Below, in pieces: positions 1-11,500 of a DNA stretch of 64,000 nucleotides (positions within the stretch are counted from its first letter, which is position 1; the number at the start of each line of letters is the position of its first letter). The stretch covers positions 10,417,387-10,481,386 of the forward strand of contig NC_064034.1 in assembly GCF_932526225.1 (NCBI RefSeq). The letters are read 5' to 3'. A model generated the notes under the pieces. It ran no database searches. It worked only from the letters and a program-made list of their open reading frames with translations, and was not told the DNA's origin. This DNA is from Nematostella vectensis. Taxonomy: Eukaryota > Cnidaria > Anthozoa > Actiniaria > Edwardsiidae. The translations under genes were made by a program, and so were the position numbers.

Positions 1-3000
1 GCTGTATTAGTGAGGATGCTGTATTAGTGAGGATGCTGTATTATTAGTGAGGATGCTGTATTACTAGTGAGGATGCTGTATTATTAGTAAGGATGCTGTA
101 TTATTAGTGAAGATGCTCTATTAGTGAGGATGCTCTATTAGTGAGGATGCTGTATTATTAGTGAGGATGCTGTATTATTAGTGAGGATGCTCTATTAGTG
201 AGGATGCTGTATTATTAGTGAGGATGCTCTATTAGTGAGGATGCTGTATTATTAGTGAGGATGCTGTATTATTAGTGAGGATGCTGTATTATTAGTGAGG
301 ATGCTGTATTATTAGTGAGGATGCTGTATTATTAGTGAGGATGCTGTATTATTAGTGAGGATGCTGCATTATTAGTGAGGATGCTGTATTATTAGTGAGG
401 ATGCTGTATTATTAGTGAGGATGCTGTATTATTAGTGAGGATGCTGTATTATTAGTAAGGATGCTGTATTATTAGTGAGGATGCTGTATTATTAGTGAGG
501 ATGCTGTATTATTAGTGATGATGCTGTATTATTAGTGATGATGCTGTATTATTAGGGAGGATGCTCTATTATTAGTGAGGATGCTGTATTATTAGTGAGG
601 ATGCTGTATTATTAGTGAGGATGCTGTATTATTAGTGAGGATGCTGTATTATTAGTGAGGATGCTGCATTATTAGTGAGGATGCTGTATTATTAGTGAGG
701 ATGCTGTATTATTAGTGAGGATGCTGTATTATTAGTGAGGATGCTGTATTATTAGTAAGGATGCTGTATTATTAGTGAGGATGCTGTATTTTTAGTGAGG
801 ATGCTGTATTATTAGTGATGATGCTGTATTATTAGTGATGATGCTGTATTATTAGTGAGGATGCTGTATTATTAGTGAGGATGCTGTATTATTAGTGATG
901 ATGCTGTATTATTAGTGAGGATGCTGTATAATTAGTAAGGATGCTGTATTATTAGTGAGGATGCTGTATTATTAGTGAGGATGCTGTATTATTAGTGAGG
1001 ATGCTGTATTATTAGTGAGGATGCTGTATTATTAGTGAGGATGCTGTATTATTAGTGAGGATGCTGTATTATTAGTGAGGATGCTGTATTATTAGTGAGG
1101 ATGCTGTATTATTAGTGAGGATGCTGTATTATTAGTAAGGATGCTGTATTATTAGTGAGGATGCTGTATTATTAGTGAGGATGCTGTATTATTAGTGGGG
1201 ATACTGTATTATTAGTGAGGATGCTGTATTATTAGTGAGGATGCTGTATTATTAGTGAGGATGCTGTATTATTAGTGAGGATGCTGTATTATTAGTGAGG
1301 ATGCTGTATTATTAGTGAGGATGCTGTATTATTAGTGAGGATGCTGTATTAGTGAGGATGCTGTATTATTAGTGAGGATGCTCTATTAGTGAGGATGCTG
1401 TATTATTAGTGAGGATGCTGTATTAGTGAGGATGCTGTATTATTAGTGAGGATGCTGTATTAGTGAGGATGCTGTATTAGTGAGGATGCTGTATTATTAG
1501 TGAGGATGCTGTATTATTAGTGAGGATGCTCTATTAGTGAGGATGCTGTATCATTAGTGAGGATGCTGTATTATTAGTGAGGATGCTGTATTATTAGTGA
1601 GGATGCTGTATTATTAGTGAGGATGCTGTATTATTAGTGAGGATGCTGTATTATTAGTGAGGATGCTGTATTATTAGTGAGGATGCTGTATTATTAGTGA
1701 GGATGCTGTATTATTAGTGAGGATGCTGTATTATTAGTGCGGATGCTGTATTATTAGTGAGGATGCTGTATTATTAGTGAGGATGCTGTATTATTAGTGA
1801 GGATGCTGTATTATTAGTGAAGATGCTGTATTATTAGTGAGGATGCTGTATTATTAGTGAGGATGCTGTATTATTAGTGAGGATGCTGTATTATTAGTGA
1901 GGATGCTGTATTATTAGTGAGGATGCTGTATTATTAGTGAGGATGCTGTATTATTAGTGAGGACGCTGTATTATTAGTGAGGATGCTGTATTATTAGTGA
2001 GCATGCTGTATTATTAGTGAGGATGCTGCATTATTAGTGAGGATGCTCTATTAGTGAGGATGCTGTATTATTAGTGAGGATGCTGTATTATTAGTGAGGA
2101 TGCTGTATTATTAGTGAGGATGCTGTATTATTAGTGAGGATGCTGTATTATTAGTGAGGATGCTGTATTATTAGTGAGGATGCTGTATTATTAGTGAGGA
2201 TGCTGTATTATTAGTGAGGATGCTGTATTATTAGTGAGGATGCTGTATTATTAGTGAGGATGCTGTATTATTAGTGAGGATGCTGTATTATTAGTGGGGA
2301 TGCTGTATTATTAGTGAGGATGCTCTATTAGTGGGGATGCTGTATTATTAGTGAGGATGCTGTATTATTAGTGAGGATGCTGTATTATTAGTGAGGACGC
2401 TGTATTATTAGTGAGGATGCTGTATTATTAGTGAGGATGCTCTATTAGTGAGGATGCTGTATTATTAGTGAGGATGCTGTATTATTAGTGAGGATGCTGT
2501 ATTATTAGTGAGGATGCTCTATTAGTGAGGATGCTGTATTATTAGTGAGGATTCTCTATCATTAGTGAGGATGCTGTATTAGTGAGGATGCTGTATTATT
2601 AGTGAGGATGCTGTATTAGTGAGGATGCTGTATTATTAGTGAGGATGCTCTATTAGTGAGGATGCTGTATTATTAGTGAGGATGCTCTATTAGTGAGGAT
2701 GCTCTATTAGTGAGGATGCTGTATTATTAGTGAGGATGCTGTATTATTAGTGAGGATGCTGTATTATTAGTGAGGATGCTCTATTAGTGAGGATGCTCTA
2801 TTAGTGAGGAATCTGTATTATTAGTGAGGATGCTGTATTATTAGTGAGGATGCTGTATTATTAGTGAGGATGCTGTATTATTAGTGAGGATGCTGTATTA
2901 TTAGTGAGGATGCTGTATTATTAGTGAGGATGCTGTATTAGTGAGGATACTGTATTAGTGAGGATGCTGTATTATTAGTGAGGATGCTGTATTATTAGTA

Positions 3001-5716
3001 AGGATGCTGTATTATTAGTAGGGATGCTGTATTATTAGTGAGGATGCTGTATTATTAGTGAGGATGCTGTATTATTAGTGGGGATGCTGTATTATTAGTG
3101 AGGATGCTCTATTAGTGAGGATGCTCTATTAGTGAGGATGCTGTATTATTAGTGAGGACGCTGTATTATTAGTGAGGATGCTGTATTATTAGTGATGATG
3201 CTGTATTTTTAGTGAGGATGCTGTATTATTAGTGAGGATGCTGTATTATTAGTGAGGATGCTGTATTATTAGTGAGGATGCTGTATTATTAGTGAGGATG
3301 CTCTATTAGTGAGGATGCTGTATTATTAGTGAGGATGCTGTATTATTAGTGAGGATGCTCTATTATTAGTGAGGATGCTGTATTATTAGTGAGGATGCTG
3401 TATTATTAGTGGGGATGCTGTATTATTAGTGAGGATGCTCTATTAGTGAGGATGCTGTATTATTAGTGAGGACGCTGTATTATTAGTGAGGATGCTGTAT
3501 TATTAGTGAGGATGCTCTATTAGTGAGGATGCTGTATTATTAGTGAGGATGCTGTATTATTAGTGAGGATGCTGTATTATTAGTGAGGATGCTGTATTAT
3601 TAGTGAGGATGCTGTATTATTAGTGAGGATGCTGTATTATTAGTGAGGATGCTGCATTATTAGTGAGGATGCTGTATTATTAGTGAGGATGCTGTATTAT
3701 TAGTGAGGATGCTGTATTATTAGTGAGGATGCTGTATTATTAGTGAGGATGCTGTATTATTAGTAAGGATGCTGTATTATTAGTGAGGATGCTGTATTAT
3801 TAGTGAGGATGCTGTATTATTAGTGATGATGCTGTATTATTAGTGATGATGCTGTATTATTAGGGAGGATGCTCTATTATTAGTGAGGATGCTGTATTAT
3901 TAGTGAGGATGCTGTATTATTAGTGAGGATGCTGTATTATTAGTGATGATGCTGTATTATTAGTGAGGATGCTGTATTATTAGTAAGGATGCTGTATTAT
4001 TAGTGAGGATGCTGTATTATTAGTGAGGATGCTGTATTATTAGTGAGGATGCTGTATTATTAGTGAGGATGCTGTATTATTAGTGAGGATGCTGTATTAT
4101 TAGTGAGGATGCTGTATTATTAGTGAGGATGCTGTATTATTAGTGAGGATGCTGTATTATTAGTGAGGATGCTGTATTATTAGTGAGGATGCTGTATTAT
4201 TAGTAAGGATGCTGTATTATTAGTGAGGATGCTGTATTATTAGTGGGGATACTGTATTATTAGTGAGGATGCTGTATTATTAGTGAGGATGCTGTATTAT
4301 TAGTGAGGATGCTGTATTATTAGTGAGGATGCTGTATTATTAGTGAGGATGCTGTATTATTAGTGAGGATGCTGTATTATTAGTGAGGATGCTGTATTAT
4401 TAGTGAGGATGCTGTATTAGTGAGGATGCTGTATTATTAGTGAGGATGCTCTATTAGTGAGGATGCTGTATTATTAGTGAGGATGCTGTATTAGTGAGGA
4501 TGCTGTATTATCAGTGAGGATGCTGTATTAGTGAGGATGCTGTATTAGTGAGGATGCTGTATTATTAGTGAGGATGCTGTATTACTAGTGAGGATGCTGT
4601 ATTATTAGTAAGGATGCTGTATTATTAGTGAAGATGCTCTATTAGTGAGGATGCTCTATTAGTGAGGATGCTGTATTATTAGTGAGGATGCTGTATTATT
4701 AGTGAGGATGCTGTATTATTAGTGAGGATGCTCTATTAGTGAGGATGCTGTATTATTAGTGAGGATGCTGTATTATTAGTGAGGATGCTGTATTATTAGT
4801 GAGGATGCTGTATTATTAGTGAGGATGCTGTATTATTAGTGAGGATGCTCTATTAGTGAGGATGCTGTATTATTAGTGAGGATGCTGTATTATTAGTGAG
4901 GATGCTGTATTATTAGTGAGGATGCTGTATTATTAGTGAGGATGCTGTATTATTAGTGAGGATGCTGTATTATTAGTGAGGATGCTGTATTATTAGTGAA
5001 GATGCTGTATTATTAGTGAGGATGCTGTATTATTAGTGAGGATGCTGTATTATTAGTGAGGATGCTGTATTATTAGTGAGGATGCTGTATTATTAGTGAG
5101 GACGCTGTATTATTAGTGAGGATGCTGTATTATTAGTGAGGATGCTGTATTATTAGTGAGGATGCTGTATTATTAGTGAGGATGCTGTATTATTAGTGAG
5201 GATGCTGTATTATTAGTGAGGATGCTGTATTATTAGTGGGGATGCTGTATTATTAGTGAGGATGCTGTATTATTAGTAAGGATGCTGTATTATTAGTGGG
5301 GATGCTGTATTATTAGTAAGGATGCTGTATTATTAGTGAGGATGCTGTATTATTAGTGAGGATGCTGTATTATTAGTGAGGATGCTGTATTAGTGAGGAT
5401 GCTGTATTATTAGAGGGGATGCTGTATTATTAGTGAGGATGCTGTATTATTAGTGAGGATGCTGTATTATTAGTGAGGATGCTGTATTATTAGTGAGGAT
5501 GCTGTATTATTAGTAAGGATGCTGTATTATTAGTGGGGATGCTGTATTATTAGTGAGGATGCTGTATTATTAGTGAGGATGCTGTATTATTAGTGAGGAT
5601 GCTGTATTATTAGTGAAGATGCTGTATTATTAGTGAGGATGCTGTATTATTAGTGAGGATGCTGTATTATTAGTGAGGATGCTGTATTATTAGTGAGGAT
5701 GCTCTATTATTAGTGA
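1..5716. repeat. 20-bp minisatellite array with higher-order repeats
   Basis: The array is made of a 20-base unit, gtattattagtgaggatgct, with frequent 17-base variants that lack one att triplet. Point variants recur: gtaagg, gtgatg, gtgggg, gctcta, gctgca. The same ordered strings of variants reappear far apart. For example, two gtgatg units followed by agggagg and gctctattatt occur near 515-575 and again near 3820-3880, and the first 140 bases recur near 4525-4660. This shows segmental amplification on top of unit-by-unit growth. Both strands contain stops in the unit, so nothing is coded. The array runs off the left edge of the window. Confidence 0.98.
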
Positions 5717-5724
5717 GGGTACTG

Positions 5725-5868
5725 CAGCATAGTCCCAGGCGTTCTTATCGGCTCTCCTGTGGTTGGGTTTCCTGTGGATGGTAAGAGTTGTGAGCTCGTC
5801 CCAGGCTACCTCAGGGTTCATATCCGAGCACAGGAAGCCAAGTAACAACACCTGGGACTAGGCTGAGC
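5725..5868. mobile_element. Short inverted-repeat element at the array edge
   Basis: About 144 bases are bounded by imperfect inverted repeats of about 35-40 bases. The left end reads CAGCATAGTCCCAGG, and the right end reversed reads GCTCAGCCTAGTCCCAGG. GTACTG lies on both sides (5719-5724 and 5869-5874) and may be a target-site duplication. Minisatellite-like sequence resumes after the right end, so the element probably inserted into the array. No coding capacity is seen, and the superfamily is unknown. Confidence 0.6.
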
Positions 5869-5897
5869 GTACTGTATTGGTATTATTAGTGAAGGTA

Positions 5898-7066
5898 CTG
5901 TACAGGACCCGAAATGATCCCAGGACCCGAAACGATCGCAGGACCCGAAATGATCCCCAAAAGTACCCCAACTGATCCTCGGACCCGAAACGATACCGAG
6001 GAGTCTCCGAAATCAACCCCAAGGAATTGCGGTAATGGACAAAGGGAAAGCAGAAGCAATACTTGCAATTCTTGAAGCATAATTAAGGGTTAACAGCGAC
6101 TCGATTTCTAAACAACGTGGCTTAAAAATATTAAATTCCAACACAATACTTCTATTTAATTACATTGCCCGGCGTTAAACCCATAAACAGAGTCGAAAAC
6201 AAATACACAACTTTAAATTTCTACTGAAAGGAATACAGCATAAGAACAGCTTTGCTCAGATCAACCAAACATTTGAACTTCCATCACACTCTTAACATTT
6301 TGCGGTTCCGACACATGACTCTGACACTATAAATCTCATTTCCGGTAAATAACACCCCTAAAAATTAATATTCATTTGACAACCAAACATGTATTTCACC
6401 ACGAAATCCTTGTTCACACGAGCGTATATTTACCGACACATTTTAGGCAGCCGGTTTGACCGAGATGATGGAAAGATAAAAGCATGCTGAGTAATACACT
6501 CGAACAACCCTTCTACTACCTATGCAAAATATCAAAAGGATGTGGCTTTTGTTGACAGCAATATTATGTAAGTTTTGGATTTCCTCATGTCAGTTGGCGT
6601 ACACCCCGGCATGATCTCATGATATGATAGGTCTTTCATTCACCGAAAACAAACATGTGAAAAGCAGCATGTCCTATCTGTAAAGACTTTCTTTTATGGC
6701 TTGTTATGTAAAAATGATTTATCCACGCCGGGTTCTTCAAATTACTATCACAGGAATTGTTAGTTGACCCCAATTTCTGACTCAACCACTGTATTTCCCC
6801 CTCAGTCGTATGTTAAAATCTTAATACTGTAGTTTTAGTTAATGAAAATTTCCTTTTAATAACACAAACAAAGCTAAATGTTTCATATGTTTTTCATATG
6901 TTTTTAAAACTGAAAGCCAATCCTAACACATTCCTTTAGTTGTCCATTACTGTAATTCCTTGGGGTTCATTTCGGGGACTCTTGGGGATCGTTTCGGGTC
7001 CCGGGATCAGTTGGGTTACTTTTGGGGATCGTTTCGGGTCCTGGGATCGTTTCGGGTCCTGTACAG
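5898..7066. mobile_element. Non-autonomous DNA transposon with ~150-bp inverted repeats
   Basis: The first and last ~150 bases are inverted copies of each other. Each end carries a row of ggacccgaaacgatc-like sub-repeats and then ccaaggaatt. The tips are CTGTACAGGACCC. TA flanks both tips (5896-5897 and 7067-7068), but the palindromic GTAC there makes the exact duplication ambiguous. The ~870-base interior is AT-rich with no transposase-like reading frame. This fits a MITE or a deletion derivative. The superfamily is uncertain. Confidence 0.85.
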
Positions 7067-7472
7067 TACTCTGGTTCTGGCCGGGATTCTGACAAAAATC
7101 AGGGAACTGGACCCGAGTCTGATTTAGGTAGAAGTATAGACTTGTCCCAAGTCACCCTCTTTGATGTTTCCTTATTAGAGCATGCAATCTAATCGGTAAT
7201 TTCCTCAGTAAGCGAAGCAACAAATTTATGAAAAAAAAAAAAAAAAAACAGACCAACGGACTTCGGAAACCCTTTTCTCCGCTATTATATCTCGCGATTA
7301 TTTTATATTGGTTTAGTCGATTTAGTAAATTAAAGAATAGCGCTTTTCGCAGTAAGCTAAAGCGGCTATAGCCTTAGAAACAAAGGTTGACATGATCGCG
7401 GGCTCTTTTTTGTAGTAGAAACCCAGGCAGAGATGTGTAAGTTATTTTAACTATAGCGCGCGCTATTCTATA

Positions 7473-7698
7473 CCCCTCTGTAACAGACCCGGCGAAACCT
7501 AGTTTTTTTCGGGGAACTTACCGGGTTTGAAACTTCCACCGGGTCAGCTAATTTTTATTTACCGCCAGTCACTCAAGCTGCTCACAGGGTAAGAAAGAAA
7601 CTGTTCGGCTTGATTTAGAAATTTCACCGGGTGCCGGGGAGGTTAAAAGCTCGTCGGTTAGGCCAAAAAAATTCCGTCGGGTTCCGAGTTCAGAGGGG
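7473..7698. mobile_element. Possible small inverted-repeat element
   Basis: CCCCTCTG at the left edge is matched by CAGAGGGG at the right. The similarity continues imperfectly inward through acccggcgaaa against gacggaat and a T-run for about 35 bases. No clear target duplication and no reading frame are seen. It is probably a decayed MITE. The surrounding stretch to 8176 shows only a poly-A run near 7211 and a perfect 9-bp hairpin at 7827-7849. Confidence 0.45.
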
Positions 7699-8176
7699 AG
7701 TTATTCTCGAACTTGTGCGTCAGACAGTTGTAATGTCTTTGCGTCTCGCGCCACTATTCTGATGTAAATATGCTTGTAACGATTCACAATCTTCAGTCTT
7801 CCCTGAAGAAGTCTTATTAAAGACGAAATGCACCAGTTTTTGGTGCATTGTTTTTATAAACGTATACAGCAAAATCCTCCACTTATTTCACCGCCGCACG
7901 TATAGAAAACACCTTATATAAAAATTTGAGATTTTAAGGCCAATACAACACACAGCAGGCACATAAAGGATACAAGTAAATAGAGAATACAAAATAAATG
8001 TAAATATCAGATAATAATATAAAATACTTGAGCCATCACCTACGGATTATACAAAATATTATAGTGCGACGAGCGCTTCATGACTGGAACGAATTCCGTC
8101 GTGTTCTGATCCGCATAAAGGTATTTCTTTTCCACCCTTGTTTACTAGCGAAGTTCATGTCAGCTCGGACCCTCCT

Positions 8177-8372
8177 TGGTTTACTTCACAAAACCGTCAA
8201 GATGTACACGGTAGCGCGCGTCGTATCAGATAACACGTTTCTTGTACCCTTATTGGCTTATTTCACGAAACCGTCAAGGTAGCCTCGATAGCGCGAGTCG
8301 TATCAGATAGCACGTTTCTTGTATCCTTATTGTCTTATTTCACGAAACCGTCAAGGTGGCCACGATAGCACG
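8177..8372. repeat. 78-bp imperfect tandem triplication
   Basis: About two and a half copies of a 78-base unit share cacgtttcttgtaccctta, ttcacgaaaccgtcaag and gatagcgcgcgtcg. It lies just beyond the predicted 3' end of the Rh gene (minus strand). Reading frames cross it, but they show no recognisable protein. Confidence 0.75.
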
Positions 8373-8587
8373 CGTCGCACTGGTAGGCAACCTCATTTGT
8401 CCTTCATCAGTTGCACTTCCTCCGACTCTTTGTTCTTGTTGTTGTCCTGTTTGGCTGTTTTTTCTTTCTTTTCGTCGTCCATCCCCAGCGATGACATGAT
8501 AAACTCCATCGCGGAGTACGACTCGTTACTATCAGGTAACTACAACGAGGACAGAATAAAAGATCACCAAAATAATTATTGCAACGA

Positions 8588-11500
8588 CTATGTAGGCTTC
8601 CTCCGTCGCTTCGCATCGTCAGGCACTACGGGCTCACACAAACAGCTTGCAATCTAGCCTACGAATGGTCTCTCCAAAGAACTCGATGTATATGAAAATC
8701 TTTTTGTTTACCCTTGTGTATGTCATTTTATGACTTTAGAAAGTTAACAGACAAGCTGTAAAAAAACTAGGTGGTCTGCGAAGGCGTGCTGAAATGAGAA
8801 GGGGGCAACGCTCGAACCGTCAGCAAAACAACTCTGTTTTTACAGAGGCGTAAAACAACGAAGTGTTGATTTATGTCCTTACGTTTGATATGTAAGTTTG
8901 ATTTATCCACAAAAGGGACTCGAAAAAAACAACTTGTACCTCTAACACCCCGTACCCTTTGGGAACGCTCTCTTAACACTCATACTCACAACATAGAAGT
9001 CGAAGTCGTCGTAAAGCTGGTGTTTCTTTAGGGGGTTGAAGGCGCGGAAGCGTGCAACCAGGCCTGCAAATAAAACGTGACCAGACATGTGACCTTGACT
9101 ACTTAGGCGTAACAGACGAGCTTACTCTCGTCAATAATTTCCAACTGGCATACCACCCCTTGGCTTTCGTCATTCAAACTATAGGAATTGCATTTATTCA
9201 TTAGAGTCTTGCGGAAAGGTGTTGGAAACCAGTTGGAAAGCCAGAAGACGATTCAGCCGTTGAAAATCGTCGGGGGGGGGAGGGGGAGGTACCGAAAACC
9301 AAAGTAATATAGGTATTTTTCGTGTTGTTTGCCCTAGTAATCCCTAAAGCTGTTGTTTTGAAACACATAGCTTGAAGATACGAAGCTAGTTCCAGTACCG
9401 CACGGTTAAACTAGCCTTTTTTAAAAAGGCGGCAATTTGTCAACATGGTTCATATAATTGTCTCCCTCGTTAAGCAAAAACTTCTCGAAGCCATGGTAGC
9501 AGGCTTAAGGTCTGGCTAAACACGCAAACATGTTTGTGAAACATTGAAGTCGAACACTCGCGCCAGCATGTTTGGCGAAGTGGCTAAACACAAAAAAAAA
9601 TTCATAAAACATGAACGCGCGCACTTTTTCCGTTATGATTACGCGAGAGATCAAAGTGGCGCCATGGAAATTTCGAGCGGTGATTGGATAAAATCACGAA
9701 GCGCGCGCAATGTTTTGTTTGTTGAGTGGCTAAACGATAAAACATTTGCGTCCAACGCAAATTTTTGATGAAAATGTTTTGAACTCGTTCAAACATCTGT
9801 ACGTGTTGTGGGAGCCAATTGAGTGCCATGTTTTGTTGGTGGCTAAACGTACAAACATTTGCGTCAAACGCAGTGTTTGACAAACATGTTTGCGTGTTTA
9901 GCCAGGCCTTTAGAGCATACTAATGTCTTGGTTTAGACCCTGGTGGGCATCTACACTCCTACCCAACCCATGGTTGGTTGATTGTTTTTTTTTTTCTACG
10001 AAAAAGTTCACACATTCACGTGAGCCATAACTTGCCTGTGAGGAGTCCACCAATAAGAGCGATTCCGATAGCCGCGGCGAGACCTGCCGCTTGGTAGCAC
10101 CCCTGCAGTCTCGCGGTACGCCCTGAGCCGGGGGTGAAGGCAACGCCCATCTCTTGCAGCTGAACGTATTCAGTGGTGTTTACCATCGGCGCACGCGCAC
10201 TGAAGACGCTGTACAATCTGCAAGGAAGTCGATATAAGTAGATCTTTTTATACTGGTATGCCGAAAGGTGAAAGTTCCGAATTCCCTTACTAACTCAAAC
10301 TATATTTTGTTTCTAAACAGATTTTGATTGTCTTAGGAAATTATTATTTTATGTCTAAAGGGTCAGTAACAAAATTCCTAAAATCTTTTGAGCAAGCCAA
10401 TATAAAAAATATATATATAAATATAAAAAAATATATATATAAATATAAAAATTAAAACAAACTAATCTTTGCTAAAAGGCAAGGGAACAGTCAAAACCTC
10501 ATGCGACTCACTTTGTCTCGAAAATTTGATATCTATATCAAATGCTAAGGTCCATAGGATAGCTCGAGTTCCTCGCTATACTGAAACTGCTTTTTACGCC
10601 CCTTGTATTTACGGTTGAGATTCCACTGTTGTATCTTTATTTGTTCCTTTACAAACAAGTTGAAGTGAGCCAATGGCTCATGATGGTCTCTTGGGTGAGC
10701 ATATGGCTCATGATGGTCTCTTAAGTGAGCCAATGGCTCATGATGGTCTCTTAAGTGAGCCAATGGCTCATGATGGTCTCTTAAGTGAGCTAATGGCTCA
10801 TGATGGTCTCTTAAGTGAGCCAATGGCTCATGATGGTCTCTTAAGTGAGCTAATGGCTCATGATGGTCTCTTAAGTGAGCCAATGGCTCATGATGGTCTC
10901 TTGGGTGAGCATATGGCTCATGATGGTCTCTTAAGTGAGCCAATGGCTCATGATGGTCTCTTAAGTGAGGCAATGGCTCATGATGGTCTCTTAAGTGAGG
11001 CAATGGCTCATGATGGTCTCTTGAGTGAGCCAATGGCTCATGATAATCTCTTGAGTGAGCCAATGGCTCAAGCTTTCACTCACCCTTGGTGCCCGTATGT
11101 TTCCGGTTGCGCATGCGCGGATATCACAGCGCCTGCGATGCCACCAAGGATTCCCGGCATGCCGTGCAAGTTGTTTACACCAGCGACATCGTTTATTTTC
11201 AGGTATTTAAGCAGCAAGGGCTGAAACAAATAAGCGTTAGATTCTGATTTTGACAAAGAGGAGACTGTAGATGTTTACGCTGAAAGCGCATTTCAAATTT
11301 GCCTAAATTTGAGTGATCTAATCTAACTGATCTAAATTTTCCACAGAGCGATGAAGATCGACCAAGATATTTTTAAAAGACGCACGCAAAAAAAAAATTT
11401 GTCTAGGACAAGCGAGTTCCATTTAAAAGCTAAACAGGTCACTGTTGCTTGTATTTTCTTGTGGAAACAACTGATAGACTTAGATAATCATTTGATGTCC

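Noticed and set aside
1-5716. CRISPR-like regular repeat spacing
   Set aside because: Units are contiguous with no unique spacers, and the genome is eukaryotic.
7827-7849. Hairpin resembling a histone-type 3' stem-loop
   Set aside because: The 9-bp stem has the wrong sequence for a histone stem-loop and no histone gene is near.
8319-8657. 112-codon plus-strand frame
   Set aside because: It overlaps the last Rh exon in antisense and the 78-bp triplication, and shows no family motif.
10545-11224. Repetitive reading frames of about 170-180 codons on both strands
   Set aside because: They are produced by a 30-bp intronic minisatellite that happens to lack stops; the Rh exon at 11084-11220 explains the only conserved protein in the area.
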